From assembly GCA_009469665.1 (NCBI GenBank), contig SSTB01000089.1:1-20311 (forward strand): a stretch of DNA of 20,311 nt, given 5' to 3'. Under the pieces are notes generated by a model. The model saw only the letters and a program-made list of their open reading frames with translations. It ran no database searches and was not told the DNA's origin. Positions 7,225 to 15,509 of this stretch are shown one piece after another (the stretch's first letter is position 1; each line of letters starts with the position of its first letter). A program made the position numbers and the translations under genes. Source of the DNA: Azonexaceae bacterium (lineage in GTDB: Bacteria; Pseudomonadota; Gammaproteobacteria; Burkholderiales; Rhodocyclaceae).

Positions 7225-7335
7225 GGCGGGAATTCTAATCCGGGATTGTTCATTCGGGCACGAGATCATGGCGAATTGCTGGCCCCAGTGGGGCGTCGGG
7301 AGATTTGCGCCGTCCGGTGGCGGAAGGAGTGCTCG

Positions 7336-8751
7336 GTGAGGTCCGAGAGTCTTCCATCGGTTCTGGTCTGGTTCCGTCGCGACCTGCGCGACTACGACCA
7401 CGCGGCCCTGGCGGCCGCGACCGGCGCCGGGCAGGTTCATTGCGCCTTCGTGTTCGACCGGGACATCCTCGATGCCCTGCCTTCACGCGCCGACCGGCGC
7501 GTGCACTACCTGCGCGACTCCCTGGTGGAACTCGACGCGGCCCTGCGAACCCGAGGAGGAGGCCTCGTCGTGCGCCAGGGCCCGGCGCAGGAGGAAATTC
7601 CCCGTCTGGCGAGGGAATTGGGGGTGGGGGCCGTGTTCGCCAACCGGGACTATGAGCCAGCCGCCAAGGCTCGCGATGCAACTGTGGCAGCGGAACTGTC
7701 CCGCTCCGGCATCGCCTTCCGCGACTTCAAGGATCAAGTGCTCTTCGACGGCGAAGAGATTTTGAGCCAGGCCGGGCGCCCCTACACCGTCTTTACCCCC
7801 TACGGACGGGTCTGGCGGGCACGCTTGGTGCAAGAAAACCTTGCGCCCTTCCGGGGCGAGCCCAGGCTGGTGAGAAGCGCGGCTGCCGCGGGAATTCCCG
7901 GGTTGGCCGAGCTGGGATTCGAAACCACCGACCTGCCAGCCCTCGGCATTGGGACCGGCATGTCCGGCGCGCGTGCGGCCTGGGAGGACTTTCGTCCGCG
8001 TCTGGCGCGTTACGCCGAGACGCGGGACTTTCCCGCCGTGAAGGGGGTTTCCTATTTGTCGGTCCATCTGCGCTTCGGGACGCTCTCTGTGCGTGAGTTG
8101 GCTTGCACAGCCCTCGCCGAGGAAGGCAATGGGGCGGAAACTTGGCTGAGAGAGCTGGCCTGGCGGGATTTCTTCTTCATGATCCTCGACCATTTTCCCC
8201 ATGCGGCGGCGGGCGCCTTCCGACCCGAATTCAACCGCCTGATCTGGGATGACTGGCCTCAGGGATTCGAGGCCTGGAAGGCGGGTCGCACCGGCTACCC
8301 CCTGGTGGACGCCGGTATGCGGCAGTTGGCCCGCAGCGGCTACCAGCACAACCGCCTGCGCATGGTGACCGCGTCCTTTCTGTGCAAGACCCTGGGACTC
8401 GACTGGCGCCTGGGCGAGGCCCACTTTGCTGCCACCCTGAACGATTTCGATCTGGCTGCCAACAATGGCGGCTGGCAATGGGCGGCGTCCACCGGCTGTG
8501 ACGCACAGCCCTGGTTCCGCATCTTCAACCCGGTGACCCAGTCCCAGCGCTTCGACCCCGAGGGGCGTTTCATTCGCCGCTACGTGCCCGAACTGGCGCG
8601 GGTTCCCCTGCGCCATCTGCACGCGCCCTGGCGCATGTCTCCCGCGGAGCAGGCCGCTGCCGGGGTGATCGTGGGGCGGGACTACCCGCTCCCCCTGGTG
8701 GACCATGCCGCCGCCCGCCTACGCACCCTGGCCCGCTACCAGGGGCTCTGA
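7336..8751 (+). CDS. phr: Deoxyribodipyrimidine photo-lyase (class I CPD photolyase)
   Basis: A 471-residue photolyase, almost the length of E. coli PhrB (472). It repairs cyclobutane pyrimidine dimers with blue light. The N-terminal antenna domain begins [17 protein letters not shown] (9-25). The FAD domain includes [16 protein letters not shown] (236-251), ELAWRDFFF (273-281), [17 protein letters not shown] (328-344), [18 protein letters not shown] (368-385) and [14 protein letters not shown] (397-410). The electron-transfer tryptophans appear intact (W304, W357, W380). Start GTG 7336 is supported by AAGGAG (7324-7329), 6-nt spacing; the frame is open further upstream but that part is antisense to yqgE. 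It is divergent from yqgE and appears to be a single-gene unit. Confidence 0.96.
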   Translation: MRSESLPSVLVWFRRDLRDYDHAALAAATGAGQVHCAFVFDRDILDALPSRADRRVHYLRDSLVELDAALRTRGGGLVVRQGPAQEEIPRLARELGVGAVFANRDYEPAAKARDATVAAELSRSGIAFRDFKDQVLFDGEEILSQAGRPYTVFTPYGRVWRARLVQENLAPFRGEPRLVRSAAAAGIPGLAELGFETTDLPALGIGTGMSGARAAWEDFRPRLARYAETRDFPAVKGVSYLSVHLRFGTLSVRELACTALAEEGNGAETWLRELAWRDFFFMILDHFPHAAAGAFRPEFNRLIWDDWPQGFEAWKAGRTGYPLVDAGMRQLARSGYQHNRLRMVTASFLCKTLGLDWRLGEAHFAATLNDFDLAANNGGWQWAASTGCDAQPWFRIFNPVTQSQRFDPEGRFIRRYVPELARVPLRHLHAPWRMSPAEQAAAGVIVGRDYPLPLVDHAAARLRTLARYQGL

Positions 8752-8897
8752 GGGCCTGTAAAATTTCAGCCATCCCCGCTCGTCATGCCCAGTCGCGCCC
8801 GCTCAGTATTGCCAATGCTTGCCAAAGCCCAGGCTGTGGCTGTGCTTTGCGCCTTGATCGCACACACCTGTGCACGCCGCTCGGGCACGCCCGAAAT
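8752..8897. repeat. Convergent phr/pilL gap with a third copy of the dispersed repeat and small hairpins
   Basis: The 146-nt space between the converging phr and pilL genes contains 8815-8856, a diverged copy (30 of 42) of 6569-6610. Two short hairpins follow: GCACA/TGTGC around 8856-8870 and CGGGC/GCCCG at 8882-8893. The second sits just beyond the pilL stop and could help end pilL transcription, but no T-run follows it in either direction, so it is not called an intrinsic terminator. Confidence 0.55.
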
Positions 8898-11800
8898 TCA
8901 GAGGCTCTGAGAATCAGCGGGGGCGCGCGTATAGCGGGCGATGAGGCCGAGCAGTTCCTCTTCGTCGTAGGGCTTGCCCAGGTAGTGGTCGGCGCCAATT
9001 TCCTGGGCGTAGTTGCGATGCTTGTCGGCCGTGCGCGAGGTGATCATGATGATCGGCACCGCCTTCCACTGCGCATCTGCGCGGATGTTGCGCACCAGCT
9101 CGAAGCCATCCATGCGCGGCATTTCGATGTCCGACAGGATTACGTCCGGTACGATTTCCTGCAGTTGCTCCAGGGCATCCACGCCATCTTTGGCCGTGAC
9201 AACCTGGTAGCCCTCGCGGGCCAGGAGGCGGCCGGTGATCTTGCGTACGGTGAGCGAATCGTCGACCACCAGTACGGTGGGCAGGGTGGCCGGCGCGGCG
9301 GCTACGGGGGTTGCGGTGACGGGGGTCCCCGTCGGAATACTTAGGCTTAGGGCGCGGTTGGCCAGGGCCACCGGATTGAGAATGAGCACCACTTGGCCGT
9401 CACCCAAAACCGTGGCCCCGTCGATGCCGACCACCCGGGCCAGTTGGGCGCCAATGTGCTTGACCACGACTTCCTGGTTGCCCTTCAGCTCGTCCACCTG
9501 TACGGCGGCGCGCTGGGCGCCGGAACGGGTCAGGATGACCCAATAGCGGCGATGGCTCTCCGGCAGGGCACCGGGTTCACCCAGAAGATGAGGCAGGAAG
9601 TGGAAGGGGTAGTGGTTACCGTGCCATTCGGCCTCGCCCTTGTCGCGCAGCGCGGCCAAATTCTTTTCCTTCATTTCCAGAACCTGCTCGATCATGGTCG
9701 AGGGTATGGCATAAAGGCTGTTTCCGGTCCGCACCAACAGTGTCTGGGTGACGGCCAGGGTGAGGGGCAGGTAGAGACGGAAGGTGGTCCCCTGGCCCGG
9801 CGTGGTGGCAATTTCGATTCGGCCGCCCAGGCTGGCGACTTCGGTCTTGACCACATCCATGCCAACCCCGCGGCCGGCGATCTGGGTCACCTCGCCGGCG
9901 GTAGAGAAACCGGGATGGAAGATGAAGTCGAACAGGCGGGCGTCGTCGGCCTCCTCGCCCGGGGACAGAAAACCTAGGGATTCCGCCTTGGCGCGGATGC
10001 GTCCCGCGTCCAGGCCGCGGCCGTCGTCGCTCATGGCGATGATGATTTCGTTGCCTTCCTGGCGTAGCGCCAGGGTGATTTCGCCGATGTCCCCCTTGCC
10101 CTGGTCGGTGCGCTCGGCCCGGGTCTCGATGCCGTGGGTGACCGCGTTGCGCAGCATGTGCTCAAGGGGAGCGAGCATCTTGTCCAGGATGGAGCGGTCT
10201 ATTTCTACCTGACCGCCACGGATGTCCAGGTTGGCCCGCTTGCCGAGTTCCTTGGAGGTTTGGCGCACGATGCGGTAGAGCCGCTCGGCCTGGCTGGCGA
10301 AGGGCAGCATGCGCACGCCCATCAGTTCTTGTTGCAGGCCCCGGTTGAGGCGGGCTTGGGCGAGCAGGGCGGCGTTGGCGTCGTCCAGGTTCTTGAGCAG
10401 GTTCTGCTGTACCGTGGCCACGTCATTGACCGATTCGGCCATGAAGCGGGTGAGTTCCTGGAAGCGGGTGAAGCGGTCGAGTTCCAGGGGGTCGAATTCG
10501 GCCTGGCCGTCGTGGGCCTGGGCAACCCGGGCCTGGATTTGCGTTTCCGCCTGGATTTCGATGTCGCGCAACTGTCGGCGCAGACGAATGACGTTTTCGG
10601 TGAGGTCGAGGAGCGAGGACTTGAGGCCGCGCATTTCGCCTTCGATACGGGCCCGGGCGATGGACAGCTCGCCCGCTTCATTCACCAGCCGGTCTACCAG
10701 TTCGGCTCGGACCCGCAGGGTGGCACGGCGGTCGGCGGCTTCGTGCTCTCCCTCGGGATGGGGGGCGTCCTTGACCGCCACGGTCGTCGCCGCGACTCTT
10801 TGGGCGACTTCCGCGGCCGGGGCGGCGGGAGCGGCTTGCTCCACCGCAGCCACCGGCGCCGCCTCCGGGAAGAGCACGGGCAGTTCCCCGCCCTGGAGAC
10901 GGTCGAGGAAGAGCACCAGGGTATCGCAGCCGCCTTCCACTTCATCGATCTGGGCAGGGGAGCCGCTTCCCCCGCGCAGGATTTCCTCGACACGGGTCTC
11001 CAGGCGGTGGGTCAGTTCGCCCAGGTTCATGGCGCCGGCCATGCGGGCGCTACCCTTGAAGGTATGGAGATGGCGGGCCAGCGCTCGCGGTGCCGCACCG
11101 TCTCCCGGCTGGTCGCGCCAGGCGGCGATCTGCTCGTTGAAACCCCGTACCAGTTCCTGGGCTTCCTCAAGGAAGATGGGCAGCAACTGATCGTCGAGTT
11201 CGTCCTTGAGCCGGGGCATTTCCAGCTCCGGCGCTGGCGCCGCGGCCTCCTCGCCGGTCTCGCTCGGCAAAGCGACGGCCTCAGGTGGGTTTTCGGCCAG
11301 AGGCTCGGCGGCCTCCTCAACTTCGGGAGGCTCGGGCGCGGTGCCAGGGGGCAGGAAGACCTCATCCAAGGCCTGAACGACGGTCGGTAGCGGCTCGGGA
11401 CCGCGCTCGCCGCCCAGGGTGCCGAACATGTCTTCCAGGCCCAGGATCGACTGGCGCACCGTCTCGAGTCCTTCGATGCTGTCGGGGCGGGCGCTGGCAT
11501 CACGCCGCAGGAGGGCATGCTCCAGGGCGACGGCCAAGTGGTGAATGGGGTGCAAACCGACCGTCGCGGCAATGCCGCCCAAGGTGTGCGCGGCCCGGGT
11601 CATCTCGAAGGTGGTCGGGGCCGACGGGTGGGCCGCCAGGCTCGCGAGGCTGGCGTGCAAGGTGTCGAGATGCCCCCGGGCTTCCTCACGGAAAATATCG
11701 AAGAGGGTGGGAGGCGGGGCAGCAGGCGCGGCTTCTGTCGGTGTCGGGGAGTCGTCAGCGGAGGCAGGGGGAGGGACAGTCTGCGGTCCGGGTTCCGCTT

Positions 11801-14800
11801 GCGGTTCGGCAGAGAGGGCCGGGACGGGTTCGGGAGCTGGTTCTGGTTCGAAGGAAACCGCGAAACTCGACTCGTCGAACGAAAGGGCAGTGGGATCGAC
11901 GACGGTTTCGGCCAAGTCGGCCCCCTCGGCTTCCGGCACTGGGGCCACCTCATCCACGGTGGGCGAGGCAAGGCAGGTGCGTTCGGCTTCGAGTGGGTTC
12001 CCGGAAGGGGAGGTTGCGAAGGCAGCCGGCGGGATCTCGGGCTCTGCCTCGAAGGCAACTTCCACATGCGCTTGGCCGAGGCCGAAGGCGGCCGGGTCCA
12101 CGACGGTGTCGGCTAGCTGGCTGGCCTCGGTTTCGGATGTCGGGGCGGCTTCTTCCGGGCCGGCCATGACCGGCTCGACCAGGGTGGCCGTTAGTCCGGC
12201 GTCTTCTTCAGCGGTCTCGAGAGTGCCGGGAAAAATGTGCGCCCCGGGGCGCACCTCCTCTGCGGACTCGGCAGCATAGAAGGGGGCAACCTGGGTGTCG
12301 GCGCCGACAAAGGCGCCCAGGTCGTCGAAGGGGTCGCCCGGGGGCGCCGGCACCGGGGCGGGAGGTTCCGGACTCGCGTCGGGTGTGGCGACTGCCGGGG
12401 TCTCGGCGGGCGCCTTTGGGGCTGCGCTGGGCGCTGCGACGGGCGGGGGCGCAAAGATCGGCGTTTCGAGTGGTGGCGCGAATTCTTCGCTCTCGCGGCC
12501 AAAGAAAGGCGCGACCAGGGTTTCGGCACCAACGAAGCTACCCATATCTTCAAAGGAGGGGGTAGCCCCGGGCGCCTCGGCGCGGCTCGGTGGCTCGGAT
12601 TCGGGAAGGTTCTCCTGCCGGTGAGGAGGGGGCTCCGGGGCGAGGGGCAGTGCAGGCTGAGGCGCGACCAGGGCTTCCTCCGGCGGAGGGGCGAATTCCT
12701 CGCGCTCTTGGGCGAAGAATGGGGAGACCAGGGTGTCGGCACCCACGAAGGCGCCCAGGTCTTCGAAACTGGGCGCTGCGGCGGTTGAGCTCGGGGGGAG
12801 GTTCGGACTGACTTGGGTCGCCGCCGGGTCGTAGTCGTCGCTGCCCTCGACGGCAGCGCTGTCCACGGCGTCCAGGGAGAATTCCATGGCCAGATTTGAG
12901 GCCGTGCCCAGTTCGGGGACGATGTCGTTGAAGTTGGCCTCGATGGGCTCCAGGGGTTCGATGTCCGGGATGTCGACGATCTCGGACGGTGCCGGCATGG
13001 GGGCGCTTGCGGAGGGAAGCTGAATGACCTGGGCGCTCGCCGGCGAAGACGTCGGTGCCAGGGCGGTTGCCGTGTCGCCGGAGTCCCGCAGGCGCTCGGC
13101 CAGGGCGACCATGGCGCGCGGGTCGGGGGCCGAAATGGAGGGATTTTCCAGGTGGCCCACCCAGGCGCCGAAGACTTCGCAACTCTGGTGCAACAGGCTG
13201 AGGAGTTCCGGCGTGACGGGCAGTTCCTGACGCAACCAGAGGTTGAGCGTCTGCTCGATGGCCCAGGCGGCTTCGCCCAGATCCTTCAGACCCACCATGC
13301 GCCCACTGCCCTTGAGGGTGTGGGAAGAGCGGCGCAGGGTGGTCAGGGCTTCGCCATCGTGGGGGTTGGACTCCAGGGCTTCGTACTGCCCGGCCATGGT
13401 GAGCAGTACTTCCTTGGCTTCTTCGAGGAATATATCCAGGAGTTCGGCGTCGATTTCCTCGTGGCTGGACTGGGCGAGTTGGAGTGTTTCGGCCGACGGG
13501 GCGGGCGCTTCGGCCGCCATGGGGCGCAAATTGGTGGCCACCGGGTCGAAGGTGCCGGTTTCCAGGGCCGAGAGGGCCGCCTTGGCAGTTTCGCCCAACT
13601 GGTGGTCCGCCACCAGGTCGGCATCCTTTTGAATGGCCTGCAGATTCTGCTTGAGTTCGTCCCGCAATTGGGCGTCGGCGGGAGCGTCGCGCAGGGCCTC
13701 CATGAGCGCCTGGGCGTCCTTGCGCTGTTGTTCCAGTTGCTGCTCGACCGAGGGGGCGGGGGCCGCATCATCGTCCCCTGCGCTTTCGCACTCCACCTGG
13801 GCGGCGGCGGATTCACCCAGCAATTTGCGGATGAACTGTCCGTAATCGGCGGCTCCGTGTTGCAGGGAATCGATGAAAAAACCCAGCATCGAAAGCTCTT
13901 CGGCCACCGCCTCGAAATCGGTCTGATTGGCTTGGTAGCCGGGGGACGCAAAGTGCTCGATCTGGGAGCGGCAGCGGGAGAGCGTCTCCAGCGCGCCGTC
14001 GTGGCCCAGGATGGTCAGGGCGCCATAAACCTGGTTCAGGGGGTTGTCCAGGGCAGCAAGACCGGCGCCGCTGTCAGGGGCGCGGAAGAAGGCGTCTAGG
14101 GCCTGTTCGATCTGGGCCAAATTGCTCTGGATTTCCCGGGCGACCTGGGCGATCAGGAGTTTTTCCTGGGCCCGGCGAGTCATTTCGTCGAGGACCGGAA
14201 TCGCTTCGTCCGTATCGGCTGGTCGGCCAGCGATGCAGGCGTGGAGCCGGGCGACCATGAGGTCCACCTGCTGGGCGAAATCGGTTCCCAGACGGCGGAA
14301 GTTTTCCTGGGCGTTCTGAAGAAGGAGGATGGCGGTCGCCACCTCCATGGCAACGCCTTCGCCATGGCGCTTGGGGTCCTCCGCCAGCCAGTTGGCGATG
14401 GCGGCGAGCCCTTGGCCGAGGCGCTTCAAATCGGTTTGGCCGACTTCCGCCGTGAGGGTGGCCGCCTGGCGCGAGGATTCGGCAAAGGGAACCAGCATTC
14501 CTGCGCTGCCGGCGCAGAACTTGTTCCACGCTTCTTCGGCCGCCATGATGGATTCCCGCAACTTGCGCAAATGCGCTTCCTGGGGCGCTGCGGCCGAGGA
14601 GACTTCCGCCGCGGGCATTAGGCTGTCCAGGCCGAAGCCGGAACGTACGGCGTGGGCGACCTCACCGTTTTCCGCAGGGGCTTTGGCGACGTAATAGAGG
14701 GCGTCGCGCATGAGGCGTTCGGCGACGTTGCGCGAGCCTTCGAGGAGACGACGGATCTGAAGGTCGATGCGGCCACAGAGCTGGCGGGCCTCCATTTCGG

Positions 14801-15491
14801 AGGCGACAGCGCCGTCGGCCAGGGCTTCCAGGAAGGCCACGGATACCCACCAGAAGGCACGATGGGCCGGTGTCTCCTGAGTGGCTTCTATGGTGTTGAG
14901 GGCCTGGCGCATCTGCTCGAGGCCGGACGCCGCGGCGGCCGGGTTGCGCAGCCAGGTGAGCAGGCCCTTCTGGAAGCGGGTGCGCTCGGACTTGATCAGC
15001 TTGGTGAGTTCTTCAGGGGTCAGCTTGGCGCCGGCGGCACGCTTCGGGGGCCGGGCCGAGAGATCGGGGTGGAAGAGGTCCGTGGCCCTGGCCGTGGCTT
15101 GTTCGCGGGCCTCGGCCAGCTTGCGGTAGACCGGCAGCAGACGCAGGGGCTGGTTCGGCTCTCCGGCCAGGAGATCGTCCAGGTACTGCCGCAGAGCCAT
15201 GGTGGCTGCGGAGACGGCGGCAGTGCGCTCGGCCGATGGGCCGAGGCTGCCATCTTCGATGCCCTGAATCAGGCCCTCCAGGGATTCAGTCACCTGCGTG
15301 ACGCCGTCCAGCCCGACGATGGCCAGCGCTCCATGCACCTGGTGTACATGGGTGCGGCAATATTTCAACTGGGTTCCGTCACCGGTGCTGCCGTACTGGC
15401 GCAGCGCCTCGTCGGCCCGCTCGAGGGCGAGATCGATTTCGCCCTTGACCCAGGTCAGGGGGCCCAGGTCGAATTCTGTGGCAGCGTTCAT
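8898..15491 (-). CDS. pilL: PilL/ChpA: hybrid CheA-type histidine kinase of the Pil-Chp chemosensory system
   Basis: A 2197-residue multidomain kinase controlling type IV pilus activity. Domains in order: FimL/Hpt-like N-terminus with H50 in HQVHGALAIVG; a degenerate copy where N486 replaces the histidine (NQVYGALTILG); canonical Hpt domains with H724 (SSHTLKGSG), H1302 (AAHTLGG) and H1476 (HLHTFKGSAR); a proline/alanine/glutamate-rich linker about 785-1260 with repeated motifs; dimerisation region about 1588-1770; ATPase with N1782 (HMLRNAVTHG), DDGRG (1822-1826) and GRGVGMDVV (1873-1881); CheW-like domain about 1905-2045; receiver with DD 2077-2078, D2121 and K2173. P. aeruginosa ChpA (about 2470 residues) has the same plan. 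The ATG follows the pilJ stop by 18 nt and has no clear ribosome binding site, suggesting coupling. This is the last gene of the cluster. Confidence 0.97.
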   Translation of the reverse strand: MNAATEFDLGPLTWVKGEIDLALERADEALRQYGSTGDGTQLKYCRTHVHQVHGALAIVGLDGVTQVTESLEGLIQGIEDGSLGPSAERTAAVSAATMALRQYLDDLLAGEPNQPLRLLPVYRKLAEAREQATARATDLFHPDLSARPPKRAAGAKLTPEELTKLIKSERTRFQKGLLTWLRNPAAAASGLEQMRQALNTIEATQETPAHRAFWWVSVAFLEALADGAVASEMEARQLCGRIDLQIRRLLEGSRNVAERLMRDALYYVAKAPAENGEVAHAVRSGFGLDSLMPAAEVSSAAAPQEAHLRKLRESIMAAEEAWNKFCAGSAGMLVPFAESSRQAATLTAEVGQTDLKRLGQGLAAIANWLAEDPKRHGEGVAMEVATAILLLQNAQENFRRLGTDFAQQVDLMVARLHACIAGRPADTDEAIPVLDEMTRRAQEKLLIAQVAREIQSNLAQIEQALDAFFRAPDSGAGLAALDNPLNQVYGALTILGHDGALETLSRCRSQIEHFASPGYQANQTDFEAVAEELSMLGFFIDSLQHGAADYGQFIRKLLGESAAAQVECESAGDDDAAPAPSVEQQLEQQRKDAQALMEALRDAPADAQLRDELKQNLQAIQKDADLVADHQLGETAKAALSALETGTFDPVATNLRPMAAEAPAPSAETLQLAQSSHEEIDAELLDIFLEEAKEVLLTMAGQYEALESNPHDGEALTTLRRSSHTLKGSGRMVGLKDLGEAAWAIEQTLNLWLRQELPVTPELLSLLHQSCEVFGAWVGHLENPSISAPDPRAMVALAERLRDSGDTATALAPTSSPASAQVIQLPSASAPMPAPSEIVDIPDIEPLEPIEANFNDIVPELGTASNLAMEFSLDAVDSAAVEGSDDYDPAATQVSPNLPPSSTAAAPSFEDLGAFVGADTLVSPFFAQEREEFAPPPEEALVAPQPALPLAPEPPPHRQENLPESEPPSRAEAPGATPSFEDMGSFVGAETLVAPFFGRESEEFAPPLETPIFAPPPVAAPSAAPKAPAETPAVATPDASPEPPAPVPAPPGDPFDDLGAFVGADTQVAPFYAAESAEEVRPGAHIFPGTLETAEEDAGLTATLVEPVMAGPEEAAPTSETEASQLADTVVDPAAFGLGQAHVEVAFEAEPEIPPAAFATSPSGNPLEAERTCLASPTVDEVAPVPEAEGADLAETVVDPTALSFDESSFAVSFEPEPAPEPVPALSAEPQAEPGPQTVPPPASADDSPTPTEAAPAAPPPTLFDIFREEARGHLDTLHASLASLAAHPSAPTTFEMTRAAHTLGGIAATVGLHPIHHLAVALEHALLRRDASARPDSIEGLETVRQSILGLEDMFGTLGGERGPEPLPTVVQALDEVFLPPGTAPEPPEVEEAAEPLAENPPEAVALPSETGEEAAAPAPELEMPRLKDELDDQLLPIFLEEAQELVRGFNEQIAAWRDQPGDGAAPRALARHLHTFKGSARMAGAMNLGELTHRLETRVEEILRGGSGSPAQIDEVEGGCDTLVLFLDRLQGGELPVLFPEAAPVAAVEQAAPAAPAAEVAQRVAATTVAVKDAPHPEGEHEAADRRATLRVRAELVDRLVNEAGELSIARARIEGEMRGLKSSLLDLTENVIRLRRQLRDIEIQAETQIQARVAQAHDGQAEFDPLELDRFTRFQELTRFMAESVNDVATVQQNLLKNLDDANAALLAQARLNRGLQQELMGVRMLPFASQAERLYRIVRQTSKELGKRANLDIRGGQVEIDRSILDKMLAPLEHMLRNAVTHGIETRAERTDQGKGDIGEITLALRQEGNEIIIAMSDDGRGLDAGRIRAKAESLGFLSPGEEADDARLFDFIFHPGFSTAGEVTQIAGRGVGMDVVKTEVASLGGRIEIATTPGQGTTFRLYLPLTLAVTQTLLVRTGNSLYAIPSTMIEQVLEMKEKNLAALRDKGEAEWHGNHYPFHFLPHLLGEPGALPESHRRYWVILTRSGAQRAAVQVDELKGNQEVVVKHIGAQLARVVGIDGATVLGDGQVVLILNPVALANRALSLSIPTGTPVTATPVAAAPATLPTVLVVDDSLTVRKITGRLLAREGYQVVTAKDGVDALEQLQEIVPDVILSDIEMPRMDGFELVRNIRADAQWKAVPIIMITSRTADKHRNYAQEIGADHYLGKPYDEEELLGLIARYTRAPADSQSL
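11892..12824 (-). repeat. Seven-copy T-x-V-x-P motif array within the PilL linker
   Basis: Protein-level repeats inside pilL, residues 890-1200. The core pattern, small-x-T-x-V-x-P, occurs at AATQVSP (890), ADTLVSP (918), AETLVAP (989), ADTQVAP (1064), TATLVEP (1101), ADTVVDP (1127) and AETVVDP (1194). Three copies are embedded in a longer unit beginning F-[ED]-D-[LM]-G-[AS]-FVGA (909, 980, 1055) with P-F-[FY] and an acidic tail after the core. Two others share LA[DE]TVVDP and end in a VxF-E-x-E-P tail. The rest of the linker is proline/alanine-rich and looks disordered. The regular conservation against that background suggests a selected short linear motif; its partner is unknown. Confidence 0.75.
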
Positions 15492-15509
15492 AGGGGTTCG
15501 AGTCCGGGT

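Noticed and set aside
6670..7335. N-terminal extension of the photolyase frame by over 200 codons
   Set aside because: The upstream part is antisense to yqgE; GTG 7336 with AAGGAG gives the normal family N-terminus and length.
7483..8706. 407-codon frame antisense to the photolyase gene
   Set aside because: Shadow of a gene with full photolyase motifs; no family resemblance of its own.
8856..8893. Intrinsic terminator for phr or pilL
   Set aside because: Two short hairpins exist, but neither is followed by a T-run in the relevant direction.
10134..11390. 418-codon open frame on the plus strand, opposite pilL
   Set aside because: Antisense shadow of the GC-rich pilL gene; no recognisable domain, low-complexity Gly/Arg-rich product, and the pilL frame is secured by many domains.
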